Positions 5,901 to 12,947 of a stretch of DNA of 14,274 nt are shown one piece after another; the stretch's first letter is position 1, and every line of letters begins with the position of its first letter. The notes below the pieces were generated by a model. It saw only the letters and a list, made by a program, of their open reading frames with translations, searched no databases and had not been told where the DNA came from. The stretch covers positions 1 through 14,274 of the forward strand of contig JAJZWW010000033.1 of NCBI GenBank assembly GCA_021846485.1, given 5' to 3'. This stretch comes from Actinomycetes bacterium. GTDB taxonomy: Bacteria > Actinomycetota > Acidimicrobiia > Acidimicrobiales > Palsa-688. The translations under genes and the position numbers were made by a program.

Positions 5901-5991
5901 CGAAGCTGGGTGCGTAGAGCCGAAGTGGGTGCGTTCGACCCCCGTATCGGGCACTGAAGGCACCCAGTTGGGTCCTGTGCACCCAGTTTCG
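5901..5991. repeat. composite TGGGTGC dyad repeat, copy B
   Basis: Forward motifs CGAAGCTGGGTGCG (5901-5914) and CGAAGTGGGTGCGTTCG (5921-5937) are followed by a central hairpin CCCG-TAT-CGGG (5941-5951). The inverted motifs GCACCCAGTTGG (5960-5971) and GCACCCAGTTTCG (5979-5991) come next. The two-forward, centre, two-inverted arrangement is the same as in 191-279, though the units differ in sequence. CTGGGTGC (5906-5913) can pair with either GCACCCAG. Confidence 0.7.
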
Positions 5992-6126
5992 CTGCCGAGC
6001 CGAGGGCTGGGAGCGCACCAGGTGGGGCAAGGGGGCGTCGAGCGCCCAGTTAGTGGCGGGTGCCAGTGCGGACTGTCGCAGCACGGGGCCGGGCAGCGAA
6101 GGAGAAAGGAGAAAGGGCTTGGGGGC

Positions 6127-7329
6127 TCAGGCCACCGAGGCGCTGGCGGGGTCGCAGCTGCGTAGGTCGGCGAGGCGGGGGTCGTTGGAGAAGATCTCGA
6201 TCAGCGGCAGCTGGAGGTCGAGGCGGCGCTGCACCCGCTCCACCTCGAGCTGCTCGTTCCAGAGGACGAGAGTGACCACCAGTCCTTCCCGGCCTGCTCG
6301 GGCGGTGCGCCCGGAGCGGTGCAAGTACCCCTTGTGGTCCTCGGGCGGGTCGAAGTGGACGACCACGTCGATGTCGTCGACGTCGATTCCCCGGGCGGCC
6401 ACGTCGGTGGCCACGAGGACCGGCAGGCGTCCGGAGGAGAACTGCTTCAGCGCCCGCTCCCGGACCGGCTGGCGGAGGTCCCCGTGTATCGCCCGGGCGT
6501 CCACGCCTTCCTTGCGCAGCGCCTCGGTCAGCCGGTCCGCCCCGCGTTTGGTGCGGCTGAACACGATCACCCGCTCGTTGTTGCGGCAGATCACTTCCAG
6601 CACCCGTACCTTGTCCATCTGGTGTACCAGCAAGAAGCGGTGCTCCATGGCGCTCACCGTCGGCTCCTCGGAGCCGACCTCGTGGCGGACCGGGTCCCTC
6701 AGCTCGTGCCGCACGAGCCGGTCGACGTCCCCGTCCAGGGTGGCGGAGAAGAGCATCGTCTGGTGGGTGCTGCCGAGGTGGCGCAGGATCCACTCCACTT
6801 GGGGCAGGAAGCCCATGTCGACCATGCGGTCGGCCTCGTCGATCACCAGGGCCCGGACCTCGAGGAGGCTCACCTCTCCGCGCTGGACCAGGTCGATCAG
6901 CCGGCCGGGCGTGGCGACCACCACGTCGGTCCCGCCCCGCAGCGCACTGATCTGGGTGTCCATGCCGGTCCCGCCGTAGCAGGCGGTCAGCTCCAGGCCG
7001 ACGGCTCTGGACAGAGGGTTCAAGACGCCGGCCACCTGGCCGGCGAGCTCCCGAGTGGGCACCAGCACCAAGCCCCGGGGACGGCGCTTGCCAGAGGTCT
7101 TGCCGGTGCCCGCCATGATGAGCTGCTGGAGCAGCGGCACCCCGAACGCCAGTGTCTTGCCCGACCCGGTCTTGGCCTTGCCGCAGACGTCACGGCCGGC
7201 GAGGCCGTCGGCGATCGCGGCCGCCTGGATCGGGAAGGGCGTCTCGATGCCGCCCTCCGCGAGGGCGTCGACCAGCTGGGGGACGACGCCGAGTGCGTCG
7301 AAGGTCGGGGGGGTGGGGGGGGTGCTCAA
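6127..7329 (-). CDS. DEAD-box ATP-dependent RNA helicase
   Basis: This enzyme unwinds RNA duplexes with ATP, typically in ribosome assembly, mRNA turnover or cold adaptation. From the TTG at 7329 the protein has 400 residues. All family motifs are present in order: Q motif with PFPIQAAAI, AKTGSGKT (Walker A), PTREL, TPGRL, DEAD in VIDEADRM, SAT in LFSATL, VIVFSRTKRGADRL, VATDVAARGID and HRSGRTARAG. The helicase core is nearly the whole protein, with only a short tail of about 45 residues after the last motif. I chose TTG because AGGAG (7339-7335 on the minus strand) sits 5 bases upstream and the protein then begins just before the Q motif. A GTG at 7425 would add 32 Pro/Ala/Arg-rich residues. 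Codons 3-8 lie in a C8-A-C7 run. It is divergent from xseA. The subfamily (RhlE, DeaD, CshA) is not decided. Confidence 0.93.
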   Translation of the reverse strand: MSTPPTPPTFDALGVVPQLVDALAEGGIETPFPIQAAAIADGLAGRDVCGKAKTGSGKTLAFGVPLLQQLIMAGTGKTSGKRRPRGLVLVPTRELAGQVAGVLNPLSRAVGLELTACYGGTGMDTQISALRGGTDVVVATPGRLIDLVQRGEVSLLEVRALVIDEADRMVDMGFLPQVEWILRHLGSTHQTMLFSATLDGDVDRLVRHELRDPVRHEVGSEEPTVSAMEHRFLLVHQMDKVRVLEVICRNNERVIVFSRTKRGADRLTEALRKEGVDARAIHGDLRQPVRERALKQFSSGRLPVLVATDVAARGIDVDDIDVVVHFDPPEDHKGYLHRSGRTARAGREGLVVTLVLWNEQLEVERVQRRLDLQLPLIEIFSNDPRLADLRSCDPASASVA

Positions 7330-7339
7330 CCGGGCTCCT
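7330..7339 (-). promoter_or_regulatory. strong ribosome binding site deciding the helicase start
   Basis: AGGAG on the minus strand (7339-7335) is followed by CCCGG and the TTG codon (7329-7327). It is the clearest Shine-Dalgarno sequence among the intact genes of the window. It contrasts with the leaderless-type starts elsewhere and favours TTG over the upstream GTG at 7425. Confidence 0.6.
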
Positions 7340-7448
7340 GTGCGACGGACGGGGGCTGCCCGTGCCGCCGTCCGGGGGGCGAAGCCTGGCCCGGGAGCTG
7401 GTGGGCGCCCGGCCGGGGCGTCCACCTGTGGGTGCCTCGGCCCCTCTC

Positions 7449-7454
7449 ATCGTA
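7449..7454 (-). promoter_or_regulatory. possible -10 element of the helicase promoter
   Basis: TACGAT on the minus strand fits TANNNT. It would give a leader of about 110 bases to the TTG start, or about 17 bases to the alternative GTG at 7425. No -35 box is evident. A single hexamer match in the intergenic region is weak evidence. Confidence 0.3.
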
Positions 7455-7491
7455 CCCGAGTCCCTTCCCTCGGCGGCGCGAAGGTCCTGGC

Positions 7492-7504
7492 TAGCCTGGT
7501 CGGG
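7492..7504 (+). promoter_or_regulatory. probable -10 element for leaderless xseA mRNA
   Basis: TAGCCT (7492-7497) is followed by 7 bases and the GTG start at 7505. The hexamer is identical to that before murA and the mftF-like remnant. No ribosome binding site fits in the gap. Confidence 0.55.
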
Positions 7505-8788
7505 GTGACGCTCACGCTGTTCGAGGACCCGGCTCCAGGCGCCCCTCGGGCGGTGACCCTCGTGCGCCTGGCGGCCGAGATCGCCCGTCAGGTGGCCCGC
7601 ATCGGCCCGGTTGCGGTCGAAGGCGAGGTCCATCGCCCGACGACCGGCCGCTCGGGCTGGGTGTACTTCACGCTCCGGGACCGCTCGGCCCAGGTGAGCG
7701 TGGTCGTGCCCCGCTCGAGGGCCGCCCACTGCCGGGCGGTCGCCGGGGAGCGGGTCCGGGTCGTCGGGAGCCTCGAGTGGAGCAACGACCGGGGCCAGCT
7801 CCAGCTGCGGGCCGACGAGGTCCTGCCGGTCGGGGCGGGGGCCATCGCCGCCCTGATCGCCGAGACCCGCTCCCGCCTCCAGGCCGACGGCCTGACCTCC
7901 CGCGCCCGGCGGAGCTTGCCGATGCTGCCGGCTGCCATCGGGGTCGTCTGCGGCGCCGACGCGGCCGTCCGACGCGACATCGAGTCGGTGGTGGCGGTGC
8001 GCTTCCCCGGCTACCCGGTGGTCTTCCAGGAGACGACGGTGTCGGGCCCGGGGGCGGCCGCGTCGATCGTCGAGGCGCTGCTCGTGCTGAGCCGACGGCC
8101 GGGGGTGGAGGTGGTGGTCCTCGCCCGGGGGGGCGGTGACGCCACCGCCCTGCTGCCGTGGAGCGAGGAGGAGCTGTGCCGGGCGGTGGCCGCCTGCCCG
8201 GTGCCGATCGTGTCCGCCATCGGCCACGAGGCGGACCGTCCCCTCTGCGACGAGGTCGCCGACCTGCGCTGCGGCACCCCGTCCCTGGCGGCCACCGCCG
8301 TGGTCCCCGACGCGCGTGTCCTCGCCGACCGGCTGGAGTCCGCCAGGCAGGCTTCGGGCGTGGCCTTCGCCCGACGTTGGGGGGACGTCGCCCGGGAGCT
8401 CGAGGCGGTGGACACCCGCCGGGCTCTCGAAGCCGCCGTTGCCAGTGCCACCGATCGCCTCGCCGGCGACGGTCTGCGCCTCGCCGGCCACCACCCCCGC
8501 CGGCGCCTGGAGGAGTGCCGCCGTCGCCTCGAGGGCCCGGAGTGGCGTCGCCGCACCGGTGAGATACTCGGGCGGGCCGGGGGCCGGCTCGACGCCGACC
8601 TCCGTCACCTGGTCGCCCTCGACCCCGTCCGGGTCCTCGGCCGCGGCTACGCCGTGGTGACCGGTCCAGGAGGAGCCGTCGTGCGCCGGGCCGACGAGGT
8701 GGCACCCGGTGACCCGCTCGCCATCCGCCTGGCCGCCGGCCGGTTGGCCGCGACGGTGATCGAGGCGACCGAGGTGACCGGTGGCTGA
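7505..8788 (+). CDS. xseA: exodeoxyribonuclease VII large subunit
   Basis: XseA is the catalytic subunit of exonuclease VII, which degrades single-stranded DNA from both ends into short oligonucleotides in repair and recombination. The 427-residue product begins with the OB-fold DNA-binding domain (about 15-110, including VEGEV and GWVYFTLRD). The catalytic domain carries VVVLARGGGD (204-213), PIVSAIGHEAD (234-244) and VADLRCGTPSLAAT (251-264), matching the conserved RGGG-S and IGHE blocks of the family. Here the residue after RGGG is Asp rather than the usual Ser. A coiled-coil-like region follows (about 270-360), and then the C-terminal segment with LGRGYAVVT. The reading frame is open upstream, but the GTG at 7505 is preceded by the TAGCCT hexamer and fits homologue length. 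xseB overlaps its last 8 bases. Confidence 0.95.
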   Translation: MTLTLFEDPAPGAPRAVTLVRLAAEIARQVARIGPVAVEGEVHRPTTGRSGWVYFTLRDRSAQVSVVVPRSRAAHCRAVAGERVRVVGSLEWSNDRGQLQLRADEVLPVGAGAIAALIAETRSRLQADGLTSRARRSLPMLPAAIGVVCGADAAVRRDIESVVAVRFPGYPVVFQETTVSGPGAAASIVEALLVLSRRPGVEVVVLARGGGDATALLPWSEEELCRAVAACPVPIVSAIGHEADRPLCDEVADLRCGTPSLAATAVVPDARVLADRLESARQASGVAFARRWGDVARELEAVDTRRALEAAVASATDRLAGDGLRLAGHHPRRRLEECRRRLEGPEWRRRTGEILGRAGGRLDADLRHLVALDPVRVLGRGYAVVTGPGGAVVRRADEVAPGDPLAIRLAAGRLAATVIEATEVTGG

Positions 8789-9098
8789 CCAGCCCGCTGG
8801 GAGCGTCGACGGGCCGGGTGGGCACGGAGGCCCGGGCGGGCGGGCCGGGTCGGGCACGTCGGCTGGTCCCGGGTCTCCCACGTCCGGCGGGTCGCCGCGG
8901 CGTTTCGAGGACCTCCTCGCCGAGCTGGAGGCGGTCACCGACCGGCTGGCCGGCGGGGAGGTGGGCATCGAGGAGGCCGCCGACCTCTACGAACGGGCCC
9001 AGAGGCTCCACCAGGAGGCCAGCGCGCGCCTCGAGGCGGTCCGTACGAGGGTGGAGTCGCTGCGGGAGCCGCCGGCGCCGGGAGGACGTGCCGAGTAG
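8781..9098 (+). CDS. xseB: exodeoxyribonuclease VII small subunit
   Basis: XseB is the small helical subunit that binds the coiled-coil arm of XseA in many copies and is needed for stable exonuclease VII. The family domain is at about residues 40-95, with RFEDLLAELEAVTDRLAGGE, then IEEAADLYERAQRLHQEA. Those helices pair in a hairpin in known structures. Residues 1-39 are a Gly/Ser/Pro-rich extension not seen in short family members (about 80 residues against 105 here). The GTG start overlaps the xseA stop by 8 bases, so translation is probably coupled. The extension could be spurious if translation starts later, but no in-frame ATG, GTG or TTG with a ribosome binding site is evident before the domain. 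Confidence 0.92.
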   Translation: MADQPAGSVDGPGGHGGPGGRAGSGTSAGPGSPTSGGSPRRFEDLLAELEAVTDRLAGGEVGIEEAADLYERAQRLHQEASARLEAVRTRVESLREPPAPGGRAE

Positions 9099-9120
9099 CG
9101 GAGTGGCGCCGGCGCCTCGG
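9091..9120. terminator. palindrome between convergent genes, possible bidirectional terminator
   Basis: A perfect 12-bp palindrome, GGCGCCGGCGCC (9105-9116), lies in the 26-base gap between the convergent stop codons of xseB (9098) and the metallophosphoesterase (9125). CCGAG (9091-9095) and CTCGG (9116-9120) could form an outer stem. There is no T-run on either strand. Confidence 0.35.
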
Positions 9121-9124
9121 AGGC

Positions 9125-10315
9125 CTACCGCCGGCCGGAGGGCCACCTGGTCCAGGGACGCGACCAGCAGCGGTCGGTCAGCCGCCCGGGGGACCACAGC
9201 CCCCAGATCCCGCCCATCGCCCGGGCCGTGGCCTCGGTCCAGGCGATCACATCGGGCCGGGCGGTGCGGCGCACCACCTGGCGGATCCCGCCCTCGTGCA
9301 CCGCGTAGCCCGCCCACCCCCCGGGGTGGTCCTTGGTGGAGCCGACCTCGGCCACCAGCAGGTCGCCCACCCGGTAGGTGCGGTTGCGGTGGGTGTGGCC
9401 GGCGAGGAGCAGGGCGGCCCCGGAGCGGCCCAGGACGTCGAAGAGCCGGGCGCTGTCGGGCCGGGTGAGCCCAGGAGGGTAGGAGGTGGGCAGCGCGTGG
9501 CGCTCCGGCGGGTGGTGCATGCTCACCACCACCGGGTGGGGGGCGGAGGCCACCGCTTCCTCGATGCGGGCCAGTTGCTCGTCGTCCAGGTGACCCCAGC
9601 GGTCGGTCGGGCTGGGGGTGTCGGCGAGCACCAGACGGACCCCCGGCAGGTCCTCCACCAAGGGAACCCCTCGGCAGGCGAGGGGGAGGTCGCCGAGGGC
9701 GGTGTAGGTGGCGGCCCGGGCGCGGCGGTCGTGGTTGCCGAGCTGCAGCAGCGCGCGGGTGCCCGATGCTCGGGCGAGGGCCGCGACGGCCCAGAACTCC
9801 TCGGCCCGGGCGTGGGCCGTCAGATCCCCCTTCCAGACCACGGTCGCGGCTCCCCATGAGCGGGCCTCGTCCAACGCGGCGGCCGCCGCGCGGACCGGGT
9901 AGGGGACCGGCTGCTCCGGCCGGAGGTCGCCGATCCCCCCGAGGACCCCGAAGTGGCGCTCGCCGACGTGCAGGTCGCTCACGGTGGCGAAGCGGGCGAG
10001 GGGTGCCCCCGGAGGGGGCCGCAGCGTGGTCACCGGGCCGCCTTCGACGCGTCGGCCGCCTTCGGGCTGCCACCACCACCGGTAGGTGTGGCCGGGTTCG
10101 AGGCCCGTGAGGGTCACCGCGCCCGGCCCGCCGGGCCCCGGGGCGCACGGTCGCACCCCCCGGAGGCGCAAGGCCACCGGCGGCGGAGGACCGACTTCGA
10201 CGGTGGCGGTCGCCGGCCCGGCGCCGAAGGCCACCGTGCGGCTGGGAAGGCAGCCCCAGACGACCTGCAGCGCCCGGTCCTCGGCGGCGTAGACCCGGGG
10301 GTGGCCGGTTCTCAC
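9125..10315 (-). CDS. metallophosphoesterase with N-terminal Fn3-like domain
   Basis: This is a calcineurin-like phosphoesterase with a two-metal active site; its substrate is unknown. The 396-residue product carries the complete metal-ligand set in order: SDLH (113-116), KGDLT (162-166), GNHD (193-196), MHH (266-268) and GHTH (306-309). Residues from about 10 to 100 look like a beta-sandwich of fibronectin type III or purple-acid-phosphatase type (VTLTGLEPGHTYRWWW). No signal peptide is visible, so it is probably cytoplasmic. The GTG start at 10315-10313 overlaps the TGA of the upstream aminopeptidase (10314-10312) as GTGA, so the two genes are translationally coupled. The frame is open further upstream, but that extension is an Arg/Gly/Pro-rich shadow of the aminopeptidase gene. 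Relatives include cyclic-nucleotide phosphodiesterases, but nothing here fixes the substrate. Confidence 0.88.
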   Translation of the reverse strand: MRTGHPRVYAAEDRALQVVWGCLPSRTVAFGAGPATATVEVGPPPPVALRLRGVRPCAPGPGGPGAVTLTGLEPGHTYRWWWQPEGGRRVEGGPVTTLRPPPGAPLARFATVSDLHVGERHFGVLGGIGDLRPEQPVPYPVRAAAAALDEARSWGAATVVWKGDLTAHARAEEFWAVAALARASGTRALLQLGNHDRRARAATYTALGDLPLACRGVPLVEDLPGVRLVLADTPSPTDRWGHLDDEQLARIEEAVASAPHPVVVSMHHPPERHALPTSYPPGLTRPDSARLFDVLGRSGAALLLAGHTHRNRTYRVGDLLVAEVGSTKDHPGGWAGYAVHEGGIRQVVRRTARPDVIAWTEATARAMGGIWGLWSPGRLTDRCWSRPWTRWPSGRR

Positions 10316-12834
10316 CGCTCTGCGAAGGCTGCGGCGAGACTGCCCTCCAACCGGCGGGCGAGGCCCACGGTGAGATCGAGGCGCTCCTCGAGCTGGTCGA
10401 CCCAACGGCGGCTGGTCGGGAGGGGATGGTCGGCCAACCAGGCGTGGACCCTCCCGGCGACCACCGCGTCGGGGATCCTCGAGACGCCCGACAACGCCAG
10501 GAAGACCAGCCGCGGCGGGAGCCTCCCCGCCAGCTGCTCGGCGTGCTCCTCGAACCACGGCCAGCCGATCTCCGCCCCCTGGCGCCCGGCGAGGACGCCG
10601 GCCACGAGGACCGGTTGCTCCTGGGGACGGACCTCAGCCGAGATCGCCAGCTCGAGGGCGGCGCGCGCCGGCTCGGCGGCTTCGAAGGCGGCCAGAGCGT
10701 GGAGGTGGCGTTGCCGGTCCTGGGGGGTGGCGGCCGCGCGCAGCGCCCCGGCGATCTGGTGCCACTCGTGCATGCCTCCGCCGGCGGCCACTACGGCGGC
10801 CACCGAGCCGAGGAGGTCGGCGTCCAGGGTTCGGGTGCCCCCGAGGTGGTCCGCGAAGCGCCTCGCCGCCCCGGTCCGCACCTCCAGGTCGCCGCCCGCC
10901 CCGCCGAGGAGGTGTACGAGAGTGGCCCGGGTCGTGGCGTGGGCCGCGGGCTCACCCTGGCGGGGCTCCCAGCCGAGGAGCCCCCACGCCGGCCCGGCGA
11001 CCTCCTGTACGAGGCCGGCGACGCGGGGCCGTTCGGCGCCGGCGGCGACCCGGTCGAGCATGCGCAGCGCGCCTGCGGCGACCGCCCAGACGTCGGGGTG
11101 CGAGTCGTCTCCCAGGCGGCGCAAGAGGCGCACGAAGATGCCGGGCGGGGCGCCGGCCAAGGTGGAGGCCCACGCGTCGTCGACCAGGGTGAGACGCTCC
11201 AGGGGGGTGCAGACCGCCAGGTCGGGGGGCAGGAGCGACAGGTCCGTCGCGCTGCGGTGGAAGCCGAAGCCCCCTCCGTTGACCACGACCCAGTCGACGG
11301 GGCCGCCGAAGCGCTCGGCCCGGGGCCCCTCCAGCAGGACCCGGCGCTCCACGATCTCGCCGGCGACCGAGGCGCGCAGCGCCAGGGGGACCTTCCAGGA
11401 CCCCTCGACGGGGGAGCCATAGCAGAAGCGCTCCTGGGACAGCTCCAAGGTGGCGGGGTCCGCTCCGCGCAGGGCGGTCACCAGCGGGTGGCCCGGGCGG
11501 AGGATCCAGCCGTCCATCGTGTCACGGACCGGCGAGCCCGACTCCGCCTCGAGGGCGTCCCACAGATCGGTCGTCTCGGCGTTGCCGTAGGCGTGCTCGG
11601 AGAGGTAGCGGGATATCCCTCTCCGGAACGTCTCCTCTCCCAGGTGCTGCTCGAGCATGCGCAGCAGGGCGCCGCCCTTGTCGTAGGTGAGGGAGTCGAA
11701 CATGTCCTCGGCGTCGTCGGGGGCGACCACGGGGTACTCCACCGGGCGGGTGGACGTGAGCCCGTCGACGGCCAGCGCCTCCGCCCGGCCCCGCCCGGAG
11801 GAGGACCAGACGTCCCAGTCCGGGCGGAAGGCGTCGGTGCCCTTGCGCTCCATGAACGTGGCGAAGGCCTCGTTGAGCCACAGGCCGTTCCACCAGCGCA
11901 TGGTCGCCAGGTTGCCGAACCACATGTGGGCGGTCTCGTGGGTGACGGTCTCGACGATCGCCTGGAGCTCGGCCTGGGAGCTGCGGTCGGGGTCGGCGAG
12001 GAGCAACGACTCGCGGTAGGTGACGCACCCGACGTTCTCCATCGCCCCGGAGGCGAAGTCCGGGATGGCGACGTGGTCCAGCTTTGCTGCGGGGTATGGG
12101 ATGTGGAAATACCCCGCCAACCACGAGAGGGCGTGGTAAGCGGCTTCCAGCGCGTAGCGGGTCAGGCCGAGCCGTCCGCTGGGTGCGACGATCCGCAGCG
12201 GCACGCCGTCGACGTCGAGCGGTCCTGTCGCCTCGAGCGGCCCGACCACCCAGGCGAGCACGTAGGTGGACATCGGCATGGTCTCGGCGAAGCGCACCCG
12301 GCGGTGGCCGCCCGGGAGGGTCTCCTCGCTCTCGACGGGCCCACTCGACAGCGCCGTCGACCCCGGCGGCACGACGACGCTCACCGTGAAGGTCGCCTTC
12401 AGGTCCGGCTCGTCCCAGCACGGGAACGCCCGGCGGGCGTTGGTCGGCTCGAAGTCGGTGGCCGCCATGAGCCGCTCGACCCCGTCGGCGGCGACGAAGC
12501 GGCAGCGGTAGAAGCCGCGCAGGTCCCCGTCGAGCCCGCCGGCGAAGCCCATCTCGACGGTGGACTCTCCTGCGGGGAGCTCGCCGTCGAGCTCGAGGGC
12601 GAGCTGCTCGGCGCCCTCGCCGGAGCCGGCCCGCGCGGCGCGCCCGTCGACCCTCGGCTCGGTGATCGTGAGCTGCGCGGCGTGGAGCACGACCCGGGTG
12701 ACCGGCCGCTCGACGCGCACCCCGGCGCGCATCCGCCCCGTGAAGCTCCCGACTTCCAGGTCCGGGGCGATCTCGATCTCGTAGCTCAGCGGCACTACGT
12801 TCCGAGGGAGGCGGTGGGGCTCGTTGGTGCTCAA
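10312..12834 (-). CDS. pepN: M1 family zinc aminopeptidase (aminopeptidase N type)
   Basis: M1 aminopeptidases remove N-terminal residues from peptides in intracellular protein turnover. From the TTG at 12834 the product has 840 residues, normal for the actinobacterial PepN type. The N-terminal saddle domain includes TDFEPTNARRAFPCWDEPDLK (126-146). The substrate-recognition loop GAMEN is at 263-267. Zinc ligands and catalytic Glu are in HETAHMWFGN (299-308) with the distal Glu at 322 (NEAFATFME), giving the canonical HEXXH-x18-E spacing. Tyr384 in LTYDKGG is the likely transition-state Tyr. The C-terminal half (about 550-840) is the helical ERAP1-like domain. The TTG start is inferred: STNEPHRLP precedes the first beta strand, and TAGGCT lies 7 bases upstream. 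The metallophosphoesterase overlaps its stop by 4 bases. It is divergent from the PfkB gene across 113 bases. Confidence 0.94.
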   Translation of the reverse strand: MSTNEPHRLPRNVVPLSYEIEIAPDLEVGSFTGRMRAGVRVERPVTRVVLHAAQLTITEPRVDGRAARAGSGEGAEQLALELDGELPAGESTVEMGFAGGLDGDLRGFYRCRFVAADGVERLMAATDFEPTNARRAFPCWDEPDLKATFTVSVVVPPGSTALSSGPVESEETLPGGHRRVRFAETMPMSTYVLAWVVGPLEATGPLDVDGVPLRIVAPSGRLGLTRYALEAAYHALSWLAGYFHIPYPAAKLDHVAIPDFASGAMENVGCVTYRESLLLADPDRSSQAELQAIVETVTHETAHMWFGNLATMRWWNGLWLNEAFATFMERKGTDAFRPDWDVWSSSGRGRAEALAVDGLTSTRPVEYPVVAPDDAEDMFDSLTYDKGGALLRMLEQHLGEETFRRGISRYLSEHAYGNAETTDLWDALEAESGSPVRDTMDGWILRPGHPLVTALRGADPATLELSQERFCYGSPVEGSWKVPLALRASVAGEIVERRVLLEGPRAERFGGPVDWVVVNGGGFGFHRSATDLSLLPPDLAVCTPLERLTLVDDAWASTLAGAPPGIFVRLLRRLGDDSHPDVWAVAAGALRMLDRVAAGAERPRVAGLVQEVAGPAWGLLGWEPRQGEPAAHATTRATLVHLLGGAGGDLEVRTGAARRFADHLGGTRTLDADLLGSVAAVVAAGGGMHEWHQIAGALRAAATPQDRQRHLHALAAFEAAEPARAALELAISAEVRPQEQPVLVAGVLAGRQGAEIGWPWFEEHAEQLAGRLPPRLVFLALSGVSRIPDAVVAGRVHAWLADHPLPTSRRWVDQLEERLDLTVGLARRLEGSLAAAFAER

Positions 12835-12847
12835 GAGGTGGAGCCTA
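12835..12847 (-). promoter_or_regulatory. probable -10 element for leaderless pepN mRNA
   Basis: TAGGCT on the minus strand (12847-12842) is followed by 7 bases and the TTG start at 12834. It fits the pattern seen at the other start sites in the window. A leaderless TTG start would be unusual, so the start or the promoter could be misassigned. Confidence 0.4.
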
Positions 12848-12935
12848 CGGGCCCTGCTGTCCAGCCACGGGCGCGACGTCGCCTGCCGGGGTGCCGCAGC
12901 ACGCCCGGGCGAGGGGCGGGCGGCGCGGCGGTTGC

Positions 12936-12947
12936 TAGCTTGCGCCG
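12936..12947 (+). promoter_or_regulatory. probable -10 element for leaderless PfkB-kinase mRNA
   Basis: TAGCTT (12936-12941) is followed by 6 bases and the GTG start at 12948. No Shine-Dalgarno sequence fits the gap. It lies back to back with the pepN promoter about 90 bases away. Confidence 0.5.

Larger units (their letters stand above)
5521..6126. other. gene-free stretch with short repeats
   Basis: I see no credible gene on either strand; open frames here give low-complexity or repeat-derived products. It holds a GC-rich 15-bp tandem repeat (5597-5640), a 14-bp tandem repeat (5791-5822), a small hairpin CACTTG/CAAGTG (5863-5868 with 5874-5879), and a second TGGGTGC element (5901-5991). 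Just past the helicase stop on the minus strand is a polypyrimidine run (6099-6119) that comprises short repeats of CTCCTTT type without a hairpin. Confidence 0.6.

Noticed and set aside
6099..6119. Polypyrimidine run after the helicase stop as an intrinsic terminator
   Set aside because: No hairpin precedes it and it is mixed C and T rather than a T-run.
7425..7427. Helicase start at GTG 7425
   Set aside because: It would add 32 low-complexity residues. The TTG at 7329 has a strong AGGAG 5 bases upstream and fits the family N-terminus. Kept only as an alternative.
7668..10148. Long minus-strand open frame across xseA, xseB and the phosphoesterase
   Set aside because: The Arg/Pro/Gly-rich product has no domain, and the frame crosses three well-supported genes.
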